Assembly: GCF_003315635.1 (NCBI RefSeq)
Contig: NZ_PDCG01000003.1
Location: forward strand, 62,001-126,000
Source: Bifidobacterium aemilianum
GTDB taxonomy: Bacteria > Actinomycetota > Actinomycetes > Actinomycetales > Bifidobacteriaceae
Direction: 5' to 3'
DNA length: 64,000 bases
Shown: positions 29,811 through 38,774 of the stretch, piece after piece
Layout of the letters: each line of letters begins with the position of its first letter
How positions within the stretch are numbered: the first letter of the stretch is position 1
Program-made: the position numbers and the translations under genes
The notes under the pieces: generated by a model
The model's database searches: none
What the model saw: only the letters and a program-made list of their open reading frames with translations
What the model was told of the DNA's origin: nothing

Positions 29811-30098
29811 CTAGGTCGGGTCGGATTCCGTTGGCGGCAGGGGGCAGCCGCAGACGTTGGAGAGGGTGCTAGTGCAGACGTAGCGGATGCCTTGGTCGGC
29901 CATGCGGGCGTCCACGGCCTCCAGCAGTTTGAAGACCCGGCCGGATTCACCCCGCACGATGGTGGCCATGCCGTTGGTCTCGGCCTCCAGGCCGGAAGCC
30001 CTCACCAAGTCGAGCACCTGGTCGACCGGTCCGTTGTAATCGGCCTGGCCCAAGGGGTAGAGGCTGATTTGGCAGCTTATTTGGTGAAACTGATGCAT
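29811..30098 (-). CDS. Thiamine-binding (YkoF/MTH1187-type) protein
   Basis: A 95-residue ferredoxin-like-fold protein of the thiamine_BP family. It starts QISCQISLYPLGQADYNGPVDQVLDLV, includes GLEAETNGMATIVRGESGRVFKLLEAV and ends in a Cys-containing tail (CTSTLSNVCGCPLP). Homologues bind thiamine or hydroxymethylpyrimidine. The start overlaps the end of the methyltransferase gene by 22 bases, so the two are co-transcribed. It is convergent with the hydrolase. Confidence 0.8.
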   Translation of the reverse strand: MHQFHQISCQISLYPLGQADYNGPVDQVLDLVRASGLEAETNGMATIVRGESGRVFKLLEAVDARMADQGIRYVCTSTLSNVCGCPLPPTESDPT

Positions 30099-30751
30099 GT
30101 GAACCCTCCTCGGGTGGTCGTTGCGCAGCGGCGGTCTTCCTCGGCAAGGGTGTAGTCCTGGTCCGGCCGTTCGGGCGGGATGAAGAGGCAGTCGGTCCTG
30201 GACCTGACATGGTCCGGGTCCAGGACCATGAGGTCCTCTGCCGTGGGGAAGTGGGCGTACTCGTAGGCGGTGCCCCTGCAGGCGGGACTCTCGTAGAGGT
30301 CGGCCCAGGCCCCTCCATGTTGGATGCTGCCGATCACAATGCTGCCGCCGGGCCTGACCAGCTTGCGCATGGCCTGGTAGGCTGCGGCCATATCCGGCAG
30401 GAACTCAAAGCAGGCCATGGAGAAGGCGGCGTCGAAGGAGCCCTCAGGCCCTTGCATGTCCGTGATGTCCATGAGTCGAAGGTCGGCTTGGAATCCCGCT
30501 TGGCGAAGCTTGCTCCGGGCTTGGTCCAGCATATTGGGGGCGATGTCCACACCGGTCATACGGCAGCCCAGGGCGGCCAGCTTGCAGGTGAAGATGCCGG
30601 TGCCGCAGCCGACCTCCAGAATCGCCTGGCTCGGCTGGGGATTGAGGGAGTCCATCAGGGCCCTGGTCTCGACTTGGTCGGCCAGGGAGCCCGGCGCCGT
30701 GTCCAGCCAGTCGTCATAGCCCTGGTAGAAGCGATTGAAGACATTGATCAT
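30077..30751 (-). CDS. Class I SAM-dependent methyltransferase
   Basis: A 224-residue Rossmann-fold methyltransferase. Motif I is ILEVGCGTGIFTCKLAALG, the acidic motif II end is MTGVDIAPNMLDQA, and motif IV-like FDAAFSMACFEFLPDM follows. It resembles the UbiE/BioC-like Methyltransf_11 group; the substrate is unknown. AGAAGGGG precedes the ATG. It overlaps the thiamine-binding gene downstream, which may hint at cofactor or sulfur metabolism but does not prove it. Confidence 0.85.
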   Translation of the reverse strand: MINVFNRFYQGYDDWLDTAPGSLADQVETRALMDSLNPQPSQAILEVGCGTGIFTCKLAALGCRMTGVDIAPNMLDQARSKLRQAGFQADLRLMDITDMQGPEGSFDAAFSMACFEFLPDMAAAYQAMRKLVRPGGSIVIGSIQHGGAWADLYESPACRGTAYEYAHFPTAEDLMVLDPDHVRSRTDCLFIPPERPDQDYTLAEEDRRCATTTRGGFTCISFTK

Positions 30752-31136
30752 GCGCTGCCCCTTCTGTCCGGTCCTCTTGGCCCTATCTTTGGGTCAGTTG
30801 CCTGCGTTGATGCGGGAGGCTCCTATGGAGCCAGCAGTGCCTATGCTAGCGAGACCCGAAGCCCAGAAGGTGGTCCCCTGCCACGTAGAGGTGGAAGAAG
30901 CCATCATGAGCAATGGCCTGGTTCTGGTTCTGGTCCTGGCTATGGGGACTATGGCCGACTGGCTGGTGGATTCGAGCGATATGGCCTATAGGCAGAGTTC
31001 CATACCCCCACCAGATACACCAACATCATTGACTACCCCGCACACATTTTGGCGTATATCCCCGTATACCTCGTTGAGCATGACCATACCTATCAGAAAG
31101 GGCTGCAATCTACATGCAGCCCCTTCTTCAATCAAG
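30752..31136. other. Intergenic region between methyltransferase and tRNA-Leu
   Basis: These 385 bases show no coding sequence that I can support; the one long frame runs on through the tRNA gene. No clear repeat or hairpin terminator is seen. Confidence 0.45.
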
Positions 31137-31219
31137 TGCGAGCGGGGGGAGTTGAACCCCCACGAGCAGTTGCTCACTGCCACCTGAAGACAGCGCGTCT
31201 ACCATTCCGCCACGCTCGC
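31137..31219 (-). tRNA. tRNA-Leu (anticodon CAG)
   Basis: The complement folds as a class II tRNA: acceptor GCGAGCG/CGCTCGC, D-arm, anticodon stem CTGTC/GGCAG around loop TTCAGGT (anticodon CAG), a long variable arm (TGAGCAACTGCTCG) and T-arm GGGGGTTCAACTCCCCC. Discriminator base is A. CCA is not encoded. Confidence 0.95.
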
Positions 31220-31364
31220 AGACAATGGACAAAAATAGCACTTGGACGAGATAAAGACAAGTCCGGGTGTGCCGTGACATTCCGCCAGGTATCGGTTGGC
31301 CAGGTCCCTGGACCTATTGCCTATGGCAGTCGCCGCTTTCAAGCCAAGGAGGGGGTGGGTGCTC

Positions 31365-32153
31365 CTACTCCCATGCCACCTGGTCCTTGCCGGCGCTGGC
31401 TGCCCCGATTTCGAAGTTGCGCTTGGCGCAGCCCAGGCCAACGTGGGCAAAGAGACCGGTTGTGGCTTGGGCCCGGACCTTGCCGGATTCGGTCAGGGTG
31501 AAGAGAAAGGGCTGCTGGCCCAGGGAGGTGGGGGCCAGCATGGCCGCCTCCATGCCGGCACGGAACCAATCGGGCGCCTCATCCAGGCTCATCCCCTCGG
31601 GGAGTTGGGTCAGATTATCCATGGGCTTGGAGTGGTGCTTGGCACCGGCCCGGGCTCCGTGGCCGAAGGCCAGGATCCAGATCAGGTGCTCCTGCTCGTC
31701 CAGCTGCCACCAGCCCTGGTCGGCGTCATCCAATACGGCCCAGGAGTTATCAAGTCCCAGTCTGACCAAGGTTAGGGAAAGCTGTTCGCCCCAGTAGCCG
31801 ACAGCTTCCTGAAGGTCACGCTCGGCGGGGTTGTCCAAAGGAAACTGGTCGGCCTTCCTGTCGTGCAGGTCGGCGGGTATGGCTCCTGGGCCGATCAGGG
31901 CTATGGCGTTGTGCACACCCTTGAAGCGCCCGTAGTGGGTCTTGTGGCCGGCAAAGGCGTCATCAAGTCCGCTGGCCATCTGCAGGTGGAGGCCGGAGCG
32001 GGCCTTGCAGCTTGCTATCTCCTGATCCAGGGCCTGGAGGATCTCGGGTGCCACGGGCTCATCGGTATACATTCTGACCGAATGACGGGCTGCGACGGCC
32101 TGGCCCAGGTCCATGGTCATCAGGTCGGTTCGCATGTCTGAAGCGGTGTTCAT
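31365..32153 (-). CDS. Nitroreductase-family protein
   Basis: A 262-residue flavin-dependent oxidoreductase-like protein. The N-terminal FMN-phosphate motif is ARHSVRMYTDEPVAPEIL. The middle has YWGEQLSLTLVRLGLDNSW and the end has GCAKRNFEIGAASAGKDQVAWE. The variant resembles the putative TM-nitroreductase group; substrate unknown. The start MNTASDMRT is taken because family similarity begins right after it and AAGGAG lies upstream; the frame is open for 45 more codons with no conservation. Confidence 0.8.
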   Translation of the reverse strand: MNTASDMRTDLMTMDLGQAVAARHSVRMYTDEPVAPEILQALDQEIASCKARSGLHLQMASGLDDAFAGHKTHYGRFKGVHNAIALIGPGAIPADLHDRKADQFPLDNPAERDLQEAVGYWGEQLSLTLVRLGLDNSWAVLDDADQGWWQLDEQEHLIWILAFGHGARAGAKHHSKPMDNLTQLPEGMSLDEAPDWFRAGMEAAMLAPTSLGQQPFLFTLTESGKVRAQATTGLFAHVGLGCAKRNFEIGAASAGKDQVAWE

Positions 32154-32366
32154 CCTTGAGGAGCTCCTTCTGCCGGTCCTCTTATTTACCATCCCGTATC
32201 CTATTGCACCTCGTCGGCTAGAGCCGTATTCTGCCGACGTGTCGCACCCAGCCCCTTCCTCCTTGCTGGCGGGTTGCCGCTTGCGCATGCCGACCTGGAG
32301 TGGCTTGTGCGGAGGCCCTACAGGCAGGAGGGGGGGGTTGAGGTGGGGGATGGGTGCCGGTAGGAG

Positions 32367-33698
32367 TTAGCCGCGGCTGCCGTGGGCGTAGTAGCGGGCC
32401 AGGGTCTGGTCGCGGAAGTCCTCGAAGTAGCCGCCGTCGATGGAGGCGCGGATGTCGTCGAGAAGCTTGATGAAGAAGCGCTCATTGTGGATGGTGGCCA
32501 GGGTGAAGCCGTTGATCTCGCGGGCCCGGAGCAGGTGGTCCACATAGGCCCGGGAGTAGTGGGTGCAGGTGTAGCAGTCGCAGCCCTCCTCCAGGGGGCC
32601 GAAGTCGTGCTTGTGTTCGGCGCGCTTGACGTTGTAGCGGCCATCGCGTGTGAAGATGGCGCCGTTGCGGCCGCAGCGGGCCGGGGCCACGCAGTCGAAG
32701 GTGTCGCCGCCGTTCTCCACGCAGGCGAAGATGTCGTCCACGGCCGCGATGCCCAGTACGTGCCGGGGGCGGTCCTCCGGCATCTCGTCGCAGATCCAGG
32801 CGCAGGTGTTGCCGATGATCCGCTTCTCGATGGCCCCGCCGATGCCCACCCCATCGAAGTCCAGGGAGGCGATCTGCTGGGCGGCATGCCGGCGCAGGTC
32901 CTCGTAATTGGCACCCTGGACCACCCCGTAGAGGGCCTGGTAGGGCTTGCCTACCCGCTCGGCCGTCAGCCGCTGGTGCTCGGCCACGCAGCGTTGGGCC
33001 CAACGGTAGGTGCGCTCCACCGACTGCTCCTGGTAGGACCGGGTGTTCATGAGGGTGGTCAACTCATCGAAGGCGAACATGATGTCGGCGCCGATCTGGT
33101 GCTGGATGCCCATGGAGATTTCGGCTGAGAACCGGTGCTCGTCGCCGTTGAGGGGTGACTTGAAGGTCACGCCGTCCTCGTCCACGAAGGCCCGGCGTTC
33201 CTTGCCTTCGGCGATGACCTGGTCGGACTTCATACCGGTCACATCCATGGCCAAGGTCTTCTTGAAGCCGGCACCCAGGGACAGGACCTGGAAGCCGCCC
33301 GAATCGGTGAAGGTGGGGCGGTCCCAGTTCATGAAGCGCCCCAGGCCGCCCGCCTCGTCCAGAACCTGTTCGCCGGGCCGCTCGAACAGGTGGAAGGCGT
33401 TGGAGAGCATGCACTGGCCGCCAAGCTCCTTGATGGTCTCTGGCAGTACGCCCTTCATGGCCGCCTGGGTGGCCACGGGCACGAAGGCCGGGGTTTGGAT
33501 GTCGCCGTGGGGGGTGTGAATGGTGCCGGTCCTCCCCCAACGCGCTCCGTTGCGACCCTTGCCGTCGGCCGAATCCGCCAGGCGGGTCCTGGTCTCGAAG
33601 GAGAAGGCCCTGCGGTCTCCTGGCTGGCCGGTCTGTGCTCCCCGCGGGTGGTCCAGAAGGTTGGTCTGCTTGCTGGTGTTGCTGCTGCTATCGCTCAT
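32367..33698 (-). CDS. tgt: tRNA-guanine transglycosylase (queuine tRNA-ribosyltransferase)
   Basis: A 443-residue enzyme that exchanges guanine-34 of GUN-anticodon tRNAs for a queuine-type base. Visible signatures: TDSGGFQVLSLG, the catalytic-region FDELTTLMNTRSYQEQS, and the zinc site CDCYTCTHYSRAYVDHLL near the C-terminus. No queuosine biosynthesis genes lie nearby. The start at 33698 has TAGAGT ending 7 bases upstream and no Shine-Dalgarno, again leaderless-like. The first ~45 residues are a polar extension before the conserved core. Confidence 0.94.
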   Translation of the reverse strand: MSDSSSNTSKQTNLLDHPRGAQTGQPGDRRAFSFETRTRLADSADGKGRNGARWGRTGTIHTPHGDIQTPAFVPVATQAAMKGVLPETIKELGGQCMLSNAFHLFERPGEQVLDEAGGLGRFMNWDRPTFTDSGGFQVLSLGAGFKKTLAMDVTGMKSDQVIAEGKERRAFVDEDGVTFKSPLNGDEHRFSAEISMGIQHQIGADIMFAFDELTTLMNTRSYQEQSVERTYRWAQRCVAEHQRLTAERVGKPYQALYGVVQGANYEDLRRHAAQQIASLDFDGVGIGGAIEKRIIGNTCAWICDEMPEDRPRHVLGIAAVDDIFACVENGGDTFDCVAPARCGRNGAIFTRDGRYNVKRAEHKHDFGPLEEGCDCYTCTHYSRAYVDHLLRAREINGFTLATIHNERFFIKLLDDIRASIDGGYFEDFRDQTLARYYAHGSRG

Positions 33699-34095
33699 AC
33701 CGTTCACTCTAGGCGAAGCCCTGCATGGGACTTCTGCCTGGGCGAAAGCGGCCTCTTGTGGTCCTGCCACCAACGCTTTCGCTCTGTGGTCCTGCCCCGT
33801 CGCTGGCGTTGGTCCGCTGCTAGTATCGGAACAGTAGAAGACACGTTGAAGGTATGGGGTTTGCCTATCAGCCGGGAATGTTCGTTGGACCGTCGAATAT
33901 CAGGTTGTCTGTCGGTCGAAGAGCGGCGTGGATGTGGCTGGAATGACGCATTCGGGTAATCTGACGAAAACTATCGACTTCCTTTACACTGGTATTCAGG
34001 AAACTTCCAGAGCGAGTGCTTTTACTGTGAGATAACGATTCAAGCAGTTCGGCAGCCGCCAAGGGCGGAACCCCCCCATAATGTAAGGAGCAGCA
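33699..34095. other. Intergenic region between tgt and htrA
   Basis: A 397-base divergent promoter region. It carries the tgt -10-like TAGAGT at its left end and AT-richer sequence around 33960-34040 ahead of htrA, ending in AAGGAGC, the htrA ribosome-binding site. No other gene or repeat is apparent. Confidence 0.5.
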
Positions 34096-35952
34096 ATGGC
34101 TGAAGAGCATGAGGGTGATTGGCAGGGCCAAGGCGCGCAGCCTCAGCATGACCCCAGGAACAATCAGGTCAATCCTTTCGTCTCACCCAATCAGCAGGGT
34201 GAGCATACTGGCCAGACAGGTCTGGAGGGTAAGGCAGCACAGACCGCTCACACCGACCAGGATGAGACGAGGGCCGACAACACGGGGGGTGCTCCTACCG
34301 AGAACATCTACCGCCCGGCGCCTGAGTATGGGGTCTACGGGCCGGCCGTTACAGAGCCCATTCCTACGGGGGAAGCGACTCAGGGGCAGGATTCCGCCGC
34401 TGGGCAGGTGCCCGGGGTGGATGGGAATGCCCAGACAAGTCCGATCGCCCCGGCCGGCCAGTCCGGTCCTGATAGCCAGGTTGGTCAGGCTGGTCAGCCC
34501 AGCCAGCCCGGTCAGACGGGTGACCGCAATCCCTACCTCACCGGGAATCCCTTCTATGGCAACGGCAATGCCGGCCAGCAGAACCCCTTCCAGGGGCCAC
34601 AGGGACCCCAAGGTCCCCAGGCTCCCCAAGGGCCCTTTATGCCAGGGCAGAACAATGGCGGCCCCTCCGGCCCCCAGGTCCAGCCCCATCGTAAGGCCCC
34701 CAGCAATGTGGTGACCGCCGTCGTCTCTGCGGTGGTCACCGCTGTGCTCTGCCTGGGCATCGGCTATGGCGCCATCACCGGCGGCCTGGTCCGGGTGCCG
34801 GCCAGCAGTTCCCTGGGGAGTATCTCCTCCAACCAATCCGGCTCCGGCTCGGCCAAGGCCAAGAGCGGGCAGAGTGTTGATTGGACCGCCGTCTCCAAGA
34901 GCGTCTCGGGTTCCGTGGTCTCCATCCAGGTCCAGGTCCAGAACGGCATGGCCAAGGGGTCGGGCGCGATCCTGGACGACAAGGGTCATATCGTCACCAA
35001 CAACCACGTCATCTCCGGCGCCCAGGCCATTCAGGTCACCCTGGCCAATGGCGAGATGTACGAGGCCGAGACCATCGGCACCGATACCTCCACCGATCTG
35101 GCCGTCATCAAGCTGAAGAACCCACCTAGCAAGCTCACCCCTGTGGAATTCGCCGATTCTGACAAGCTGGCTGTCGGTGAAAACATCATGGCCATCGGCA
35201 ACCCCCTGGGCTACGATGACACGGCCACCACCGGTATCGTCTCCGCCCTGGACCGGCCAGTCTCCGTTATGGACGAGAGCAAGTCCGAAGTGGTGACCAA
35301 CGCCGTGCAGATCGACGCGGCCATCAACCCGGGCAACTCGGGCGGCCCCACCTTCAATGGCGCCGGTCAGGTCATCGGCATCAACTCCTCCATAGCCTCC
35401 ACCGCCTCATCCAGCTCCCAGGCCGGCTCGATCGGCATCGGCTTCGCCATCCCGTCCAACCTGGTCAAGCGGGTCTCCGACGAGATCATCGCCCACGGTT
35501 CCGCCAAGCACGTCAAGCTGGGTGTGACCATCAAGAGCGCCCAGGTCGAGGCTGATGGGGTGTCCCGTGGAGGCGCGCAGATCGTCAAGTCCGCCGGTGG
35601 TTCGGGTGTGGTCTCCGGCAGCCCCGCGGACAAGGCAGGCCTCAAGGTTGGCGACACCATCGTGGGCTACAACGGCAAGGCCGTCAACAACAATTACTCC
35701 CTGCTCGGCTACATGCGTGCGGCGGGCCTGGGCGACAAGGCCAAGCTGACCGTCGTTCGTGACAAGAAGACCATCGAGGTTGATGTAACCCTGGACCAGG
35801 CCGAGGACGCCCCCAAGGGCAACAACCGCTCCGAACGCAAGCGCGGTGGCAATGGCGAGGGTCAGCAGGACCCGAACCAGCAAGGCCAGGGCGGTGGTGA
35901 CGACGGTGACGGTGACGACGGTGGCCTCTTCGACCCCTTCAACCAGTGGTAA
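34096..35952 (+). CDS. HtrA/DegP-like trypsin-type serine protease with PDZ domain
   Basis: A 618-residue membrane-anchored protease for envelope protein quality control. Residues 1-~200 are a cytoplasmic Gln/Gly/Pro-rich low-complexity region, then a membrane helix (about 205-230). The protease domain has His in NNHVISGAQ, Asp in TDLAVIKL and Ser in GNSGGPTFN. A PDZ domain (about 470-560; SPADKAGLKVGDTIVGYNG) and an Asp/Gly-rich tail follow. AAGGAGC precedes the ATG. Two hairpins lie downstream. Confidence 0.95.
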   Translation: MAEEHEGDWQGQGAQPQHDPRNNQVNPFVSPNQQGEHTGQTGLEGKAAQTAHTDQDETRADNTGGAPTENIYRPAPEYGVYGPAVTEPIPTGEATQGQDSAAGQVPGVDGNAQTSPIAPAGQSGPDSQVGQAGQPSQPGQTGDRNPYLTGNPFYGNGNAGQQNPFQGPQGPQGPQAPQGPFMPGQNNGGPSGPQVQPHRKAPSNVVTAVVSAVVTAVLCLGIGYGAITGGLVRVPASSSLGSISSNQSGSGSAKAKSGQSVDWTAVSKSVSGSVVSIQVQVQNGMAKGSGAILDDKGHIVTNNHVISGAQAIQVTLANGEMYEAETIGTDTSTDLAVIKLKNPPSKLTPVEFADSDKLAVGENIMAIGNPLGYDDTATTGIVSALDRPVSVMDESKSEVVTNAVQIDAAINPGNSGGPTFNGAGQVIGINSSIASTASSSSQAGSIGIGFAIPSNLVKRVSDEIIAHGSAKHVKLGVTIKSAQVEADGVSRGGAQIVKSAGGSGVVSGSPADKAGLKVGDTIVGYNGKAVNNNYSLLGYMRAAGLGDKAKLTVVRDKKTIEVDVTLDQAEDAPKGNNRSERKRGGNGEGQQDPNQQGQGGGDDGDGDDGGLFDPFNQW

Positions 35953-36342
35953 AGCCGGCATACCGCCACTAGCTACGGCGGCGAGACCGGGCCGCTAGTT
36001 CGCCGGTCTCTCGCCACAGGCAGATGATGGGCGCGGGCCAGGGTAACACCTGGACCCGCGCCCATTGCTGTTGGTCTCAAGTGGTCCTGTCCGCAGGATG
36101 TTGCTATGCTGGACCTATACATGTTGATGTTCTCGGGCATGGGCCTGTGCCAGCAGGAGTCGTAGAGCTGGCTTTGACCAAGCCGAGGGCATTGGTATCT
36201 ATCCATCTTTACGCCGTGTATCGCGCTGATGTGGGTGGCTGATGTTGAGGCCTCCCGCCCGCCGATGGGTTAACAAGGCGTGAATGCGTGGCCGTACCCG
36301 GCTGGTGCCAGGGTCGGTCCGTATGCGACGTAAGGAGGGCTG
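35953..36342. other. Intergenic region between htrA and P-type ATPase
   Basis: These 390 bases contain the htrA terminator hairpins (one at 35983-36010 and a stronger one at 36029-36063), then sequence without a recognisable gene. AAGGAGGG at 36331-36338 is the ribosome-binding site of the ATPase. No regulator-binding palindrome is clear. Confidence 0.5.
36029..36063 (+). terminator. Hairpin terminator downstream of htrA
   Basis: GGGCGCGGG pairs with CCCGCGCCC and, inside it, CCAGG with CCTGG around a short loop. The T-run is weak (ATTGCTGTT), so efficiency is uncertain. Confidence 0.65.
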
Positions 36343-38721
36343 ATGCATAAAGTCATCGCTCTGTTCAGGCGGGTTCCGCTCCTGCCCATCACCATTCTTT
36401 CCGCCATTCCCGTGGCACTCTTCTGGGATTGGCGCCCCTGGGGTTCCTCCTTGGGTGACATCAATCCGTCCTTGGGCCAGTATGTGGTCATAGCCCTGGT
36501 TGCCTATTCCGTGTTCGACGCCCTCAAGGGCATGGTCGAATCGCTGAAGGAAGGGCATGTGGGGGTTGACATTCTGGCCGTCCTGGCCATTCTCTCCACC
36601 CTGGCTGTCCGTCAATACTGGGCCAGCTGGGCCGTGGTCCTGATGATCTGGTCCGGTGAGGCCATTGAGGAGTATGCCCAGGCCAAGGCCGAGAGCAACC
36701 TGACCCTACTGGTCTCCGCGGCTCCCCAGGAGGCCCATGTCTCCGACCTCCCCGGTGTCGGTAAGCGTCATGAGGGCCAAGGGCAGGGTCTTGCTCAGGG
36801 GGAGGCGCAGCCGGAGGACCGGCAGCTGTCGAAAACTCGTTTTCAATCCACACAGACCGACGCCGCTGGTCGGGACTCCGGGTCAGCCGGCAAACCCTCC
36901 GGCCTCGCCCACCCTGCCGACAAGGCCTCCGCGACAACCTCCCATTTTCATACGGTCGATGTGGAATCGGTCAAGCTGGGCGATGTGCTGGTTGTTCTCC
37001 CCGGCGAGACCGTCCCGGTCGATGGGCAACTGCTGAGCGGAACCGCCACCCTGGATCTGAGCAACATCAACGGCGAGCCGGTGCCCAGGCAGGTGTACGC
37101 CGGGGCGCGGGTCATGTCGGGGGCCGTCAACGGGGCCACCACCCTGATGATGCGGGCCACCCAGCTGGCCCATGATTCCCAATACCAGAAGATCCTGCAG
37201 CTGGTCTCCTCCGCCCGCAGCTCGCGGGCGCCTGTGGTCAGGACCGCCGACCTGCTTGCGGTGCCCTTCACCCTGATCTCCCTGGTCATCGCCTCCGTGG
37301 CCTGGTACCTGACCGGCGTGCCCATGCGCTTCGCCCAGGTGCTGGTGCTGGCCACCCCCTGCCCCCTGCTGATCGCCGCGCCAGTGGCCTACATGGCCGG
37401 CACCGGGCGGCTGGCCAAGGCGGGCGTGCTGATCAAGGCCCAGGAGGTCCTGGAGAACCTGGGGCGGGTGACACATATCTTCTTCGACAAGACCGGCACC
37501 TTGACCATGAAGAAGCCCCAGGTGGTCCGTATTGATCTGCCCCTTGGGCAAGGGCAGGCTGATGGGACCCTGGCGGCCGGCCGGGACCAGGCGGCAGCTG
37601 GCGGGCCGGACCAGGGAGGGGTGGACGCCGGGCGTGACCGGATTCTGGCACTGGCGGGAGTGGTCGAGACCTACTCCGTACACATTCTGGCCAAGGGTAT
37701 ATCGACGGCGGGCGGGGAGGCCCTGCGGCGGCAGCGCTCGCAGGAGGTGGCCGCCGGCTTGCGAAAGCCCAGTCATCTCAACGATTACCCGGTGGTAGCC
37801 CAGGTGGTCGAAGACCAGGGTCAGGGCATCAGCGGGCAGATTGATGGTGTCAGGGTCAGTGTGGGTCGCTTCGACTACGTGACTCGGGATATGGTCAAGG
37901 CCCAGTCCCCGGCCCAATCCCCCGCGCAGTCCTCGCCCCAGGACTCTGGGCGGGGCCTCAGCCAGGAGACCAGCTTCCCCGAGTCCCTCTATGGTCCGCA
38001 GGCGCCCGACCAGATGAACGCCTTCGTGGCCATCGACGGGGTTCTGGCCGCCCGCATCGTCCTCAAGGACCTGCCCCGTCCGGATGCCAGACAGTCGGTC
38101 GAAGCCCTGGCGGCCATGGGCATTGAGCACCTGACCATGGTCACCGGCGACAATGAGGCCTCGGCATGGACCGTCGCCAAGCAGGTAGGCATCAGCGAGG
38201 TCGATGCCGGACTGCTCCCCGAAGGCAAGGTCAAGGCCGTCCGCAGGGCCAGGGAGGCGACCAAGCCCGCACCCTGGTGGGACAGGCTGCTGGCCGGCTT
38301 CTCTGGTCAAGGCAAGGGCCTGGACCGGGCCGTCTCCATGATGGTGGGCGACGGTGTCAATGATGCCCCCGTGCTGGCGGCCGCCGACATCGGCATGGCC
38401 ATCACCGACGGCACCTCGACGGCCGCATCCGAATCAGCCCAGGTGGTCATCATGAACGATGACATCAGCGCGGTTCCCGAGGCCATAGCCATCGCCCGGC
38501 AGACCAAGCGGGTCATGCTCCAATCCGTGGTGGCCGGGCTGGGCCTGGCCATCGTCTGCATGATTGCCGCCGCCTTCAACCTGATTCCAGTGGTGGTCGG
38601 GGCCTTCATGCAGGAGGGCATTGACGTGGTCTCCATCCTCTGGGCCTTGACGGCCCTCCTGGACCGCAGGCCGGACTCCGGGCAGCATGAGGTCGCCGGG
38701 CCAGCGCAGGGAACGATGTAA
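36343..38721 (+). CDS. P1B-type heavy-metal ATPase, atypical motifs
   Basis: A 792-residue ion pump. Phosphorylation site FDKTGTLTM, hinge MVGDGVNDAPVLAAADIGMAI and transmembrane metal motif ATPCPLLIAAP (TPCP) are intact. The actuator motif reads NINGEPVP where TGES/TGEP is usual, and the nucleotide-domain HP motif reads YSVHILAKG (HI). No N-terminal CxxC or His-rich metal-binding domain is present. Low-complexity insertions rich in Gln/Gly/Ala/Pro lie at about 130-205, 395-425 and 520-545. The last helix block reads MQEGIDVVSILWALTAL. Metal specificity cannot be assigned. A -10-like TAGGCT lies past its stop for the next gene. Confidence 0.88.
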   Translation: MHKVIALFRRVPLLPITILSAIPVALFWDWRPWGSSLGDINPSLGQYVVIALVAYSVFDALKGMVESLKEGHVGVDILAVLAILSTLAVRQYWASWAVVLMIWSGEAIEEYAQAKAESNLTLLVSAAPQEAHVSDLPGVGKRHEGQGQGLAQGEAQPEDRQLSKTRFQSTQTDAAGRDSGSAGKPSGLAHPADKASATTSHFHTVDVESVKLGDVLVVLPGETVPVDGQLLSGTATLDLSNINGEPVPRQVYAGARVMSGAVNGATTLMMRATQLAHDSQYQKILQLVSSARSSRAPVVRTADLLAVPFTLISLVIASVAWYLTGVPMRFAQVLVLATPCPLLIAAPVAYMAGTGRLAKAGVLIKAQEVLENLGRVTHIFFDKTGTLTMKKPQVVRIDLPLGQGQADGTLAAGRDQAAAGGPDQGGVDAGRDRILALAGVVETYSVHILAKGISTAGGEALRRQRSQEVAAGLRKPSHLNDYPVVAQVVEDQGQGISGQIDGVRVSVGRFDYVTRDMVKAQSPAQSPAQSSPQDSGRGLSQETSFPESLYGPQAPDQMNAFVAIDGVLAARIVLKDLPRPDARQSVEALAAMGIEHLTMVTGDNEASAWTVAKQVGISEVDAGLLPEGKVKAVRRAREATKPAPWWDRLLAGFSGQGKGLDRAVSMMVGDGVNDAPVLAAADIGMAITDGTSTAASESAQVVIMNDDISAVPEAIAIARQTKRVMLQSVVAGLGLAIVCMIAAAFNLIPVVVGAFMQEGIDVVSILWALTALLDRRPDSGQHEVAGPAQGTM

Positions 38722-38740
38722 TTTCACAAGCCGTTCCCTG

Positions 38741-38768
38741 TTGCGGTCGGGGACTTTGCGATAGGCTA
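38741..38768 (+). promoter_or_regulatory. Putative sigma-70-type promoter of fprA
   Basis: TTGCGG (38741-38746), a 16-base spacer and TAGGCT (38763-38768) precede the fprA ATG (38775) by 6 bases. Transcription would start at or next to the initiation codon, giving a leaderless message. Confidence 0.55.
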
Positions 38769-38774
38769 GCAAGC

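Noticed and set aside
30735..31187. A 150-residue plus-strand frame ending in the tRNA-Leu gene
   Set aside because: It runs through a tRNA and overlaps the methyltransferase start without a domain or ribosome-binding site.
32330..32337. Eight-G tract as a phase-variable site
   Set aside because: It lies in the short gap between tgt and the nitroreductase start, outside a coding frame, and is short.
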